Assembly (NCBI GenBank): GCA_041485845.1
Contig: JBGPKH010000027.1
Coordinates: forward strand, 1 to 29,000
Source of the DNA: OMOG01 sp041485845
Lineage (GTDB): Bacteria; Acidobacteriota; Terriglobia; Bryobacterales; Bryobacteraceae
DNA length: 29,000 nucleotides
Direction of reading: 5' to 3'
In this document: piece after piece, positions 15,562-22,802 of the stretch
Layout of the letters: each line of letters opens with the position of its first letter
Position numbering within the stretch: position 1 is the first letter of the stretch
Notes under the pieces: generated by a model
Database searches by the model: none
What the model was told of the DNA's origin: nothing
Seen by the model: the letters and a program-made list of their open reading frames with translations, nothing else
Made by a program: the position numbers and the translations under genes

Positions 15562-17525
15562 GTATCCTGGAAGCTTTTATCCATGCGCCGTTGGCGAGGA
15601 CGCTCGGCTGGTCGCTGGTCCATTTCCTGTGGGAAGGCACGCTCATCGCGCTGCTGCTGGCGGTGTTGCTGTTCCTGTGCGGGCCGGGACCGGCGCGGTT
15701 GCGGTACGGGTTGTGCTGCCTGGCTCTGCTCGCGATGCCGGCGATGTTCGGACTGACCGTGGCGTTGACGCTTCCGGCTTCGCAGGCCACACCGGCACAA
15801 ACGCCTTTGCTACGGCCGGCGATTCCGGGCGGCGCATCGCCGGTACCAGCCCCCACTCCCAGGCCGTTATCCGAGCGCATGCGCGCGGCCTTGCCGTGGG
15901 TGGTGCCGTTCTGGATGGCCGGCGTGCTCCTCTGCTATCTTCGCAGCCTGGCGAGTTGGATGGCCGCGCAAAGGCTGCGCCGCACGGGAGTGTGCGCCGC
16001 GCCCCGAGAGTGGCAGGAGCGTCTTTGCGGCCTCGGAGCACGAATCCGGATTTCCCAGCCCGTGATCCTGCTGGAATCGTGCCTGGTCGACGTGCCGGTA
16101 GTCATCGGTTTTGTGCGGCCGGCGATTCTCGTGCCGGTTGGATTGTTGATGGGACTCTCTACGGAGCAGGTCGAGTCCATCCTCTTACACGAATTGGCGC
16201 ACATCCGCCGGCGCGACTACCTGGTCAACGTGCTCCAGAATTTCGTGGAGGGTCTGCTGTTCTACCATCCGGCTGTGTGGTGGGTGTCCGGACGGGTGCG
16301 CGCGGAACGTGAAAACTGCTGCGACGACGTCGTGGTGAAACTGAATGGCGACGCCCGCGGATACGCGGCGGCGCTGGCAATGCTCGAAAACAGCCGGTGG
16401 CCGGCGCGCGAACCCGCGCTGGCCGCCAACGGAGGCAGCCTCATGTTACGCATTCAACGCTTGATACAGAAACCGGAGCAGCGACGCACCTCAGCGCCAG
16501 TCTTCGCGGCGGGACTGCTGGTGGTATCGCTGGGTGTGGCGGTGGGCGGATGGCAGACCAAGCCGGCCGCGGTATCGCCGAAGGGCGCGATCGAAAATCC
16601 GGCGGAGGCCGCAGCGTTGCCGGCGAGTCCGCAACCGCTCAAACTGCCCGTGCCGCTGCTGGCACAGGTAGCGCCCACGAAGAAGCAAGGCCCGCCAGCC
16701 AGGCCCCTGACCGAAAGGCAGGTCGACGAGTCCCCGTACCGCAAATGGCTGAACGAAGACGTCGCCTACATCATTACGGATGCGGAGCGCGCCGCCTATA
16801 AGCTCCTTCAGACCGGAGAGGAACATGAGCGGTTCATCGAGCAATTCTGGCTGCGGCGCGACCCGACACCCGGAACGGTGGAAAACGAGTTCAAGGAAGA
16901 GCACTACCGCCGCATCGCATACACAAACGAGCGTTTCGCTGCCAACATTCCGGGATGGAAAACCGACCGCGGCCGCATCTATATTACTTACGGTCCGGCC
17001 GACGAGATCGAATCGCATCCCTCAGGAGGCAAATACGAGCGGCCCGCCGAACAGGGCGGCGGCGCCACCTCCACGTTCCCCTTCGAGCAGTGGCTCTACC
17101 GCCACATCGAAGGCGTGGGGAACAACGTGGTGATCGAGTTTGTCGACCCCAGCATGAGCGGCGAGTATCGCATGACGATGGATCCCTCGGAGAAGGACGC
17201 CCTGCGATTCATCCTCCCCCGGGAGCCGCAACTTTTGGCGGGAACCTCGAAGGCGGGCGCAACCGTGCAATCCATGGGAGCCGCCGCGGCCTTGGTATCG
17301 GTCCCACTAAACGCTTATGGGAATCACGCGGTGAATGTGCTCGTCCGCGTCGTCACCGCTACGCGGCGACCGGTCACGAGTTTCCAGGACACCATTCAAG
17401 GTCCGGCGCCCCTTTACACCAAGTTCATCGCGATTCCGGCGGGCGTCTACCGGTTGGTGGTCGTTGTCAAAGACGTCACCACCGGCGCGATTGCCGGCGA
17501 CGACATCAGCTTCGAGGTAAAGTAG
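15558..17525 (+). CDS. M56 (BlaR1-type) membrane metalloprotease fused to a GWxTD domain
   Basis: A 655-residue fusion. Residues 1-~330 are a BlaR1-like membrane protease, with hydrophobic helices at about 18-42, 48-72, 111-129 and 313-332. The zinc motif is HELAH (H211, E212, H215), followed by RRRDYLVN, with a downstream ENCCDD at 252-257. In BlaR1 the part after the last helix is a penicillin-sensing domain. Here residues about 393-490 instead match a GWxTD domain: YRKWLNEDVAYIITDAER, FIEQFWLRRDP, EEHYRRI, then GWKTDRG at 466-472 and YITYGPADEIE. The C-terminal ~165 residues are beta-rich. The start is the ATGA overlap with the repressor. Most likely an extracytoplasmic sensor that triggers proteolysis of the BlaI-like protein; the signal is unknown. 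Confidence 0.9.
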   Translation: MSILEAFIHAPLARTLGWSLVHFLWEGTLIALLLAVLLFLCGPGPARLRYGLCCLALLAMPAMFGLTVALTLPASQATPAQTPLLRPAIPGGASPVPAPTPRPLSERMRAALPWVVPFWMAGVLLCYLRSLASWMAAQRLRRTGVCAAPREWQERLCGLGARIRISQPVILLESCLVDVPVVIGFVRPAILVPVGLLMGLSTEQVESILLHELAHIRRRDYLVNVLQNFVEGLLFYHPAVWWVSGRVRAERENCCDDVVVKLNGDARGYAAALAMLENSRWPAREPALAANGGSLMLRIQRLIQKPEQRRTSAPVFAAGLLVVSLGVAVGGWQTKPAAVSPKGAIENPAEAAALPASPQPLKLPVPLLAQVAPTKKQGPPARPLTERQVDESPYRKWLNEDVAYIITDAERAAYKLLQTGEEHERFIEQFWLRRDPTPGTVENEFKEEHYRRIAYTNERFAANIPGWKTDRGRIYITYGPADEIESHPSGGKYERPAEQGGGATSTFPFEQWLYRHIEGVGNNVVIEFVDPSMSGEYRMTMDPSEKDALRFILPREPQLLAGTSKAGATVQSMGAAAALVSVPLNAYGNHAVNVLVRVVTATRRPVTSFQDTIQGPAPLYTKFIAIPAGVYRLVVVVKDVTTGAIAGDDISFEVK

Positions 17526-17543
17526 CGCTAAAATAAGGGGCGA

Positions 17544-18518
17544 ATGAAAACCGCGACGTTTCTGCCCCTATGCGCCGTTCTGGTGTCCCTGCCGGTCCCG
17601 GCCCAGGTGAAGATTACTCCTGGCGCCGAAAAGGTGGTCATCGAAATCAACGGCAAGCCTTCCACCGATTTCTACATCGCCGGACCGGAGGTCGCCAAGC
17701 CGTACCTCTGGCCGTTGCGCGCGGCCTCCGGGACCTATGTCACGCGGATGTGGCCCATGGAGAAGGTGGAGGAGGAGGCCGTCATCCAGAAGCCCGACCA
17801 CCCGCACCAGCGCGGCCTGTGGTTCGCCCACGCCAAGGTCAACAACCTGGATTTCTGGAACATCGCTCCCCTGGACCAGCGGCCGTACAATCAGCCCGAT
17901 CGCGGCAAGATCGTGCTGAAGAAGCTGGGTGAGGTGGCCAGCGGCAAGGACCAGGGGTCGATCGCGGCCACCTTCAACTGGACCAACGTCAAGGGCGACG
18001 TGCTGCTCACCGAGTCGCGAGTGATGACCTTCTATGCCGATCCGGCGCTGCGCACCATCGACTTCGACATCACGCTGACGGCCGTCCAGAAGGTGACCTT
18101 CAGCGACGAAAAGGACGGCGTGTTTGGCATCCGCCTGCGGCCGATCCTTCAGGAGGATAAGGGCACCGGCCACATCCGCAACGCGGAAGGCCAACTGAGC
18201 GAGAAGCCGGTGTGGGGCAAGCCTTCCAACTGGTGCGACTATTCGGGCGCGATCCAAGACGAGAAAGTGGGGATCGCGATTCTGGACCACCCGGCGAATC
18301 CCGGGCATCCGGTGCGCTGGCACGTGCGCGCCTACGGGCTGTTCGCGGCGAATCCCTTCGGCGTCGCGACGTTGGGCGGCAACAAATCGCAAACCCACGA
18401 CACGGAGCTGGAGCCGGGGAAGAGCCTGCGCTACCGGTATCGCGTGATCGTCCATCCGGGCGACGCCACGAGCGCCGGTATCGCGGGGCAGTGGGAGAAG
18501 TACTCGGCGGAGAAGTAG
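17544..18518 (+). CDS. DUF6807 (PmoA-family) secreted protein
   Basis: A 324-residue exported protein. The signal peptide is MKTATFLPLCAVLVSLPVPAQ. It contains the family motif DHPHQRGLW (residues 85-93) and the following HAKVNNLDFWN. The family is annotated 'methane oxygenase PmoA' in some databases by error; it is not the methane monooxygenase subunit. No reaction is established. AAGGGG is the ribosome site. It follows the M56-GWxTD gene by 18 bp, so it is probably in the BlaI-controlled operon and may be its main output. The stop abuts the stop of the leftward gene at 18519. Confidence 0.85.
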   Translation: MKTATFLPLCAVLVSLPVPAQVKITPGAEKVVIEINGKPSTDFYIAGPEVAKPYLWPLRAASGTYVTRMWPMEKVEEEAVIQKPDHPHQRGLWFAHAKVNNLDFWNIAPLDQRPYNQPDRGKIVLKKLGEVASGKDQGSIAATFNWTNVKGDVLLTESRVMTFYADPALRTIDFDITLTAVQKVTFSDEKDGVFGIRLRPILQEDKGTGHIRNAEGQLSEKPVWGKPSNWCDYSGAIQDEKVGIAILDHPANPGHPVRWHVRAYGLFAANPFGVATLGGNKSQTHDTELEPGKSLRYRYRVIVHPGDATSAGIAGQWEKYSAEK

Positions 18519-18956
18519 TTACTCGCGGAGCTTGGGGAACAAGGCCCGGTCGAGGGCGCGGTGGGTCAACTCGTCCATGCTGACGTATTGGTCCTGTTCG
18601 CGGTCCCGGTAGAACAGCTTGTCCCCCGGCAGCATGCCGACTTCGATCAGGAGAGGTTCGCCGCCTTCCCGGTTGATTTGGAATCCCGGCAGGTTCGTAA
18701 CCACGTCGATTTCGACCTGCGCCCCCTGCTGCCATTGGCCTTCTAATTCGTCACGAACGAGGACGCGGAACCTGGAACCTTCGAGTTGCAGCTCCGCGGC
18801 TTCCGCGCCGAACGCGTTGGTGTAGCTTTCGACGCACTCGGCCAGCGCGCGGTGCAGCTCATCGAGCGCGCGGGGCAGGCGCTCGTGAATTTGCGCCTCG
18901 CGCTCGCGGCGTTCCCGCTCTTCGGTAATCCTCATGGTGAGCCACTGGAAACTCAT
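18519..18956 (-). CDS. Hypothetical cytoplasmic protein with N-terminal charged helix
   Basis: A 145-residue protein, no signal peptide or membrane segment. Residues 10-48 are a highly charged helix, probably a coiled coil (EERERREREAQIHERLPRAL). The rest is mixed alpha/beta with the strands SRFRVLVRD, QVEIDVVTNLPGF and PLLIEVGMLPGDKLFYRD. No family is recognised. The promoter read leftward is TTGACG (18996-18991), 16 nt, TACCAT (18974-18969), placing the transcript start only a few nucleotides before the ATG; there is no ribosome site. A shorter start at residue 8 is possible. Confidence 0.6.
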   Translation of the reverse strand: MSFQWLTMRITEERERREREAQIHERLPRALDELHRALAECVESYTNAFGAEAAELQLEGSRFRVLVRDELEGQWQQGAQVEIDVVTNLPGFQINREGGEPLLIEVGMLPGDKLFYRDREQDQYVSMDELTHRALDRALFPKLRE

Positions 18957-18968
18957 ATATGAAGAACT

Positions 18969-18996
18969 ATGGTAGCAGTGGGCCCGGGGGCGTCAA
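18969..18996 (-). promoter_or_regulatory. Probable promoter of the hypothetical gene at 18519-18956
   Basis: Leftward: TTGACG (18996-18991), 16-nt spacer, TACCAT (18974-18969). The ATG is at 18956, so the predicted leader is about 5 nt. Confidence 0.5.
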
Positions 18997-19011
18997 GCGG
19001 ATAACCGTTCG

Positions 19012-19695
19012 TCACCCGTACAGCCAGCGCAGACCGGATACGAAAAGCCCGCACACCGCAATCCCCAGGGCCAGCGCCGCCAGTCCCAATTTCCGTTTTT
19101 CTTTGAGGCCCCACCACATGTAGAGACTGCTCAACACCAGGAACACCACCCCGGCGGCCACGGCGTCCATCGAGAGAGCCCAGACACTGGTCAGGACCCA
19201 TTCGCGCTGGTTGCGGGGATCGTCCGGACTCACCCCGACGAACGTGTGCAGAGTGCGCAGGAGGCCCCAGCCGTTATACTCGGTAAGCATCACCTTGACG
19301 CGGCCCTGCTTTAAGTCCGCCTGCACCTGGTAAGTGCGTCCGGGCCGGGCGGCGTTGAAATCCAGGCGCGCGGGATCGGTGCGCGCGGCGTTCCAGGCGA
19401 TTTCGCCTCGGATGCCCAACTGCCGCATGAGGTCTTGGGCCTGGCCGAGGTCGCTTGCGGGCGCGAGAGGCTGGATCGCGCGTTCCCAGTTCGAGACCTT
19501 GCGATTGGGGAAGAACTGGGCGAAATTCCAGGAGGAGTGGTTCAGCAGGAGCCCGGTGATCGCAAACAGCCACAGGAAAAACAGGAGGTACAGGCCTGTG
19601 TAGTAGTGCAACTTGCGGTTCCACACCTGGAACCCGTCCGCGAAGCGGCGGGAAAGCGGCTTGGGGGCTGCCGGCCGATCAGTGAGTGAGGGCAT
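19012..19695 (-). CDS. PepSY-type transmembrane protein, second of a tandem pair
   Basis: A 227-residue inner-membrane protein. A membrane helix (about 31-52) carries the entry motif KLHYYTGLY with H30, and H53 follows. A periplasmic part (about 55-140) is next, then TLHTFVG with H150 and two C-terminal helices (about 168-190 and 204-222). It aligns along its length with the preceding protein (19679-20302), histidines included, so the two are paralogues. PepSY membrane proteins include ferric-siderophore reductases such as FoxB, and histidines at these positions could bind haem. Its start overlaps the 3' end of the upstream gene by 17 bp, showing tight coupling. Confidence 0.8.
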   Translation of the reverse strand: MPSLTDRPAAPKPLSRRFADGFQVWNRKLHYYTGLYLLFFLWLFAITGLLLNHSSWNFAQFFPNRKVSNWERAIQPLAPASDLGQAQDLMRQLGIRGEIAWNAARTDPARLDFNAARPGRTYQVQADLKQGRVKVMLTEYNGWGLLRTLHTFVGVSPDDPRNQREWVLTSVWALSMDAVAAGVVFLVLSSLYMWWGLKEKRKLGLAALALGIAVCGLFVSGLRWLYG

Positions 19696-20302
19696 AGACC
19701 AGTCCGAAGAAAGAGCCAGCGCCGGCGCCGATGAGCGTCCAGCCGATGCGGCGCTCGGCTCGTAGAACCGCCCACAAGTAAATCCCGCTGACGGACAGGA
19801 AGAGTACCAGGTACACGGTGGCGTCGGCCAGCCATTTCCAGGTGCGCAGGAAAACCCAGTTACCGCGGAGGTTGGCGTTATGCTGGCCCGGCATTTTGTG
19901 CAGCCAGACCAGCCCGCTCCACAGGTTGTCGCCGCGGTTGGTGATGGTCGCCGAGCGGGTTGCAGTATTCAGGTCTACCACCACCTCGCGCCCCGGGAGG
20001 ATTACCGGAATCGCCAGGCGGTGCTCTTTAGGGATGCGCCGAATAAAGTTGACCTCGCCCCTGACGCCCACCCGGTCGAGCACGCCGCGCACCGCATTCA
20101 CCTGGTCCCGGCCCTTCATCAGTTCGACGCCGTCAGGGACTGGAAGATCGCCGGCGATCCGGCTGACGGGTTGCTTCGCCGCACCCGGTATCCAGGCATG
20201 GACCAGGAAGGGGACACTGACCGCAAAGACGAGAACCGTCGGGCAGATGACCAGGCCCAGGTAGAGGTGCAGGTCTCGCGTGAACGCGTAGAGCTGTTTC
20301 AT
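19679..20302 (-). CDS. PepSY-type transmembrane protein, first of a tandem pair
   Basis: A 207-residue inner-membrane protein with the motif RDLHLYLGLVIC (H12) in the first helix (about 13-35), H35 at the membrane edge, a periplasmic part (about 40-125), LVWLHKMPG (H135) and C-terminal helices (about 155-200). The four positions correspond to H30, H53, H150 and the C-terminal helices of its neighbour. In many bacteria such proteins sit by TonB siderophore receptors; none adjoins it here. Only a weak ribosome site is visible. The pair may work as a heterodimer in transmembrane electron transfer to ferric complexes; this is inference. Confidence 0.8.
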   Translation of the reverse strand: MKQLYAFTRDLHLYLGLVICPTVLVFAVSVPFLVHAWIPGAAKQPVSRIAGDLPVPDGVELMKGRDQVNAVRGVLDRVGVRGEVNFIRRIPKEHRLAIPVILPGREVVVDLNTATRSATITNRGDNLWSGLVWLHKMPGQHNANLRGNWVFLRTWKWLADATVYLVLFLSVSGIYLWAVLRAERRIGWTLIGAGAGSFFGLVYALTH

Positions 20303-20565
20303 ACTCAGATTCAGGGTACCGAAAATCTTCGAGTAGCGCTGGTGAGCTTGCGTCCGCGACCATCAACGGCTCGGCGGATCGACGACCCTCGGTGTGGGGC
20401 GGGATGGCATCCTGGATGGCATCCTGCGCGGCCGTTAGGGAGATCAGTCCCGATATGTCCCCGTCACAGAAGCATGGGTCCCCACAAACGCGCGTGTGAC
20501 GGTTTGTGTCGTTCCGCTTTGGACGTCATGTCGGGATTCCAGAGTGCTGCCTCCATGCCCCAGAA
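20303..20565. other. Intergenic region between the PepSY pair and the antitoxin gene
   Basis: No gene was identified. It carries a perfect 12-bp tandem duplication GGATGGCATCCT at 20402-20413 and 20414-20425. No clear promoter or terminator is visible. Confidence 0.5.
20402..20425. repeat. 12-bp perfect tandem duplication (GGATGGCATCCT x2)
   Basis: Adjacent identical copies in the intergenic region between the PepSY pair and the antitoxin gene. Confidence 0.85.
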
Positions 20566-20886
20566 TCACGTCCGTTTTGCTTCGCGGCGGATCCCCTCCG
20601 CAATCCACATTCTTAATTGCGTCTGGTAGCCGACCGACTTCGCCGCCGCGATCCTCTTCGCCGCCGCAATCTGTTCGGGCGCCAGCCGGATCGAGATGGG
20701 GGATTTTGCGCGCCCGTGACGATCCCGCATTGATTTGGTCAGCGTCGCCGTCGGCTTGGCCGGTTTGCTTTCGGGTAACTGATCCCATACTTCTGTAACG
20801 GAGTGCTGCTCGAAATACTCAGCCGCCTCTTGGTCCGAGCGGAACCTCGGCAGAGGCGCTTTCGCAGGAGAAAGTTTCTTCTTCAT
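20566..20886 (-). CDS. BrnA/CopG-type antitoxin (ribbon-helix-helix)
   Basis: A 106-residue antitoxin-like protein. The C-terminal part ISIRLAPEQIAAAKRIAAAKSVGYQTQLRMWIAEGIRRE fits the ribbon-helix-helix antitoxins that accompany BrnT toxins, in which an R-x-L strand binds DNA and YQT starts the second helix. The N-terminus (KLSPAKAPLPRFRSDQEAAEYFEQHSVTEVWDQ) matches the toxin-neutralising region of this family. The ATG at 20886 was preferred to a GTG 9 nt upstream because GGTGG is well spaced from it. It begins 9 bp after the toxin stop, the usual toxin-first order. It should repress its own promoter. Since the toxin is frameshifted, the antitoxin may persist as an orphan. Confidence 0.82.
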   Translation of the reverse strand: MKKKLSPAKAPLPRFRSDQEAAEYFEQHSVTEVWDQLPESKPAKPTATLTKSMRDRHGRAKSPISIRLAPEQIAAAKRIAAAKSVGYQTQLRMWIAEGIRREAKRT

Positions 20887-20895
20887 ACGGTCCAC

Positions 20896-21160
20896 CTACT
20901 TGCGGCGGAACAGGCGCCGCTCACTATCCTCCATGTCGCGGGCTGTGACCACACGAATCAGCCCCCCGCGCAAGCGGCGAAAAACGATAAAAGCCAACCG
21001 GCCGTCGAACGTTTGACCCAAGGCGATGTATAGCCTCTGACGGGTCCGTCTGACCTTGTGGCCGCCGGCAAAAAACTTCTTCCACCTCGTCGGGGGTGAA
21101 CTCGTGCCGCTCGATATGGAAGATGTTGTCATCGTCCCAGTCAAACCCCGAAATGACCAC
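20896..21160 (-). pseudogene. BrnT-type toxin, frameshifted
   Basis: The N-terminus (VISGFDWDDDNIFHIERHEFTPDEVEEVF) fits a BrnT toxin, matching the 'F.WD..K...N...H...F.EA..VF' pattern, then the frame derails. The rest of the domain (AGGHKVRRTRQRLYIALGQTFDGRLAFIVFRRLRGGLIRVVTARDMEDSERRLF) is in the next frame, ending at 20896. The break is at a run of six T (leftward; A at 21070-21075). With five T the two halves would join as EEVFAGGHKV. The predicted start is a GTG at 21160. It could be a true pseudogene, a sequencing error in a homopolymer, or transcriptional slippage restoring a few full-length toxins. Confidence 0.8.
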
Positions 21161-21178
21161 GTGCCGATAGTATCACGG

Positions 21179-21188
21179 TGTATATACA
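21179..21188. promoter_or_regulatory. Palindrome upstream of the toxin gene, candidate TA autoregulation site
   Basis: TGTATATACA (21179-21188) is a perfect 10-bp palindrome 19 nt upstream of the toxin GTG. Position and symmetry fit the operator of the antitoxin. Confidence 0.4.
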
Positions 21189-21194
21189 ACTCGC

Positions 21195-21453
21195 TACGCG
21201 ACCCCTGCCGGCGCTGCCCAAACGTACACCGCCGTGGCGTTCCCCTCACGGAGAGAAACACCCTTTGCCCTGATGACGTTCCTCCTGGACGTAAGGTCGG
21301 CATCCCGGACTTGTGTCGCCCTCATCGGGGAGACGCGGCCAGTTTCACCCAGCACCGCGCCGCCGAAACTGCTCATTAATGAGCGGTTTCCCTCCGCAAG
21401 TCATTGATTTTACGTTCCACCGGCCGCTCATCTGTGAGCGGCCTTTGCTTTTC
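21195..21453 (+). ncRNA. Candidate small RNA ending in an orphan intrinsic terminator
   Basis: No protein-coding gene is convincing here, but the + strand carries an intrinsic terminator (21422-21452) with no rightward gene upstream nearer than 18518. Within the stretch, CCCTGATGA (21268-21276) can pair with TCATCGGGG (21322-21330), and GAAACTGCTCA...TGAGCGGTTTC (21365-21390) forms an 11-bp stem with one U-G pair. The end points of any transcript are not known; the 5' end given is only the region boundary. It might equally be the tail of a lost gene. Confidence 0.3.
21422..21452 (+). terminator. Rho-independent terminator with no gene upstream
   Basis: GGCCGCTCA-TCTG-TGAGCGGCC is a perfect 9-bp stem (21422-21430 / 21435-21443), followed by TTTGCTTTT (21444-21452). 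It works in the rightward sense only. Confidence 0.72.
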
Positions 21454-21584
21454 TGGGGAAACCTTATATGGACCAGATCGTGGAGCTTCGTCCGGAGTCC
21501 GGGCATAGGCCGACCCAAGGGGGTCGGCCGCGGGAGCCGCCCCACATCGTTACTGCATGCGTGGGGAATGCTGGAAAAGCGATC
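21454..21584. other. Intergenic region before the glycosyltransferase 3' end
   Basis: No gene. It includes the hairpin GGCCGACCC-AAGG-GGGTCGGCC (21508-21529), which could end transcripts of the leftward glycosyltransferase gene, though no T-run is seen on either side. Confidence 0.4.
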
Positions 21585-22655
21585 CTACGTCGCCCTGCCT
21601 GCCAGCGACACCGCCGGGGCATGGACTTTCCGCGAGTGCACAGAGGACTCGGTTGGGTGAATCGGCTGCGCCGACGGCTCGAAACTAAACCATCGCGACA
21701 GGGCCTCGTCCGATACCTTCCTGCGATTCATGATGAGACGTCTCTGCCGCACGGCGCGGCGGAGCCCTTTCGCAACGTGCCAGAAGGCCATCAGCGACGT
21801 GGGCTCCCAGAATATCGAGCCGCCCACCACCACCAGGTCGCGCAGGGTCATCGGCAGCCAGTGACGGCGGTAGAGCCCGCCCGTGGCGTTCTTGATGCGC
21901 ATGAGGAACCGGTTCTTCACCGAGTGCATGTTGATGGCGGCGGGAAGCGACCGCCGGTTCCAGGGCGTCGCGCTGCGCACGTGATAAGCCACCGCCGCGG
22001 GAGTGTAGATGCAGCGCCAGCCCAGGAGCTGCGCGCGCCAGGCCACGTCGGCGTCCTCGCGGTAGACGAAGAAATCGGGATCGAAAAAATCGCCATCCAC
22101 CGCAACGTCGTCGATCATCCTGCGCCGGAAGAGGGCCGCGGCGGCACTGGCTCCGAACACGTACTCCATATTCTCGAAGCACGCTTGATCGAGCTGGTGC
22201 CAACCGCGGTCGAAGTGGCGCATTGCGGGAGTAAAAAAGATACCGGTGGAATCGATTCGCGGTTCGGGCAGGGGGTGGAATCCGGGACCGATGCGCAGGA
22301 GCTTTCCGCAGACACTGCCGGCGCCCGGATCGATGGCCGCGGCGTCCAGCAGCATGCGGATAAAACCGGGAAGGAGCAGCACGTCGGGGTTGAGCGTCAA
22401 GATCCACTCCGCGGCGCTGGACCGAATGGCGCGGTTCTGCGCTTCGGCGAATCCCAGGTTGCGCGCGCACCGGATGGTGCGGATGCGGTCCCCGAAGTCC
22501 CGCAGAATCTCACGAGTGCCGTCGCTGGATGCATTGTCCACCACCACCACCTCGATCGGTGCGTCCCCCTGCCGTAACACGGTTTCGAGACAGCGGCGGA
22601 TATACCGGCTGCTGTTGTAGGTGACGATGGCAACACATACTCTTCCGTCAGGCAC
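21585..22655 (-). CDS. Family 2 glycosyltransferase
   Basis: A 356-residue cytoplasmic glycosyltransferase (GT2, rhamnosyltransferase-like). The nucleotide-sugar domain starts CVAIVTYNSSRYIRRCLETV and includes VVVVDNASSDGT (D40, N41) and the acceptor-side LNPDV motif (N89-P90-D91). Then come FVYREDADVAWRAQLLGW (acidic catalytic region, about 215-225) and the C-terminal LRDLVVVGGSIFWEP. The start is a GTG at 22655, with only a weak ribosome site. It is divergent from the sigma gene. Likely it adds a sugar to a surface polysaccharide; the donor sugar is unknown. Confidence 0.88.
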   Translation of the reverse strand: MPDGRVCVAIVTYNSSRYIRRCLETVLRQGDAPIEVVVVDNASSDGTREILRDFGDRIRTIRCARNLGFAEAQNRAIRSSAAEWILTLNPDVLLLPGFIRMLLDAAAIDPGAGSVCGKLLRIGPGFHPLPEPRIDSTGIFFTPAMRHFDRGWHQLDQACFENMEYVFGASAAAALFRRRMIDDVAVDGDFFDPDFFVYREDADVAWRAQLLGWRCIYTPAAVAYHVRSATPWNRRSLPAAINMHSVKNRFLMRIKNATGGLYRRHWLPMTLRDLVVVGGSIFWEPTSLMAFWHVAKGLRRAVRQRRLIMNRRKVSDEALSRWFSFEPSAQPIHPTESSVHSRKVHAPAVSLAGRAT

Positions 22656-22802
22656 TGGTTTTGAGGTCCGCTACGTCTAAGACCCGGACCCGGACGTTTC
22701 CACTACACTAAAGCGTCACGAACGCAAAATTTGTCCGGAAAATCTCATCCCGCCCTGTAGTTGGATGGCAGGGCCGCCGGGTCTTTGTTATGGCTTGTAA
22801 CG

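Noticed and set aside
17544..18518. Annotation of the DUF6807 protein as methane monooxygenase subunit (PmoA)
   Set aside because: It has a signal peptide, the DHPHQRGLW motif and no multi-helix membrane architecture. The name is a carried-over error.
21194..21376. Possible leftward 60-residue open frame upstream of the toxin gene
   Set aside because: It has no ribosome site or recognisable domain, and its predicted start lies inside the palindrome at 21371-21384. It is more likely chance in G+C-rich DNA.
21385..21420. Stretch CGCAAGTCATTGATTTTACG, reminiscent of phage or integrase attachment sites
   Set aside because: No integrase, tRNA end or second copy is in the window.
21468..22577. 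369-residue rightward open frame opposite the glycosyltransferase gene
   Set aside because: It is antisense to a clear GT2 gene and has no motif of its own, so it is a shadow frame.
8115..22744. Shared octamer GGAAAATC upstream of both ECF sigma genes (8115-8122 and 22737-22744) as a common ECF promoter element
   Set aside because: The distance to possible -10 sequences differs between the two sites (16 versus 23 nt), and an 8-mer match in two such regions is not rare enough alone.
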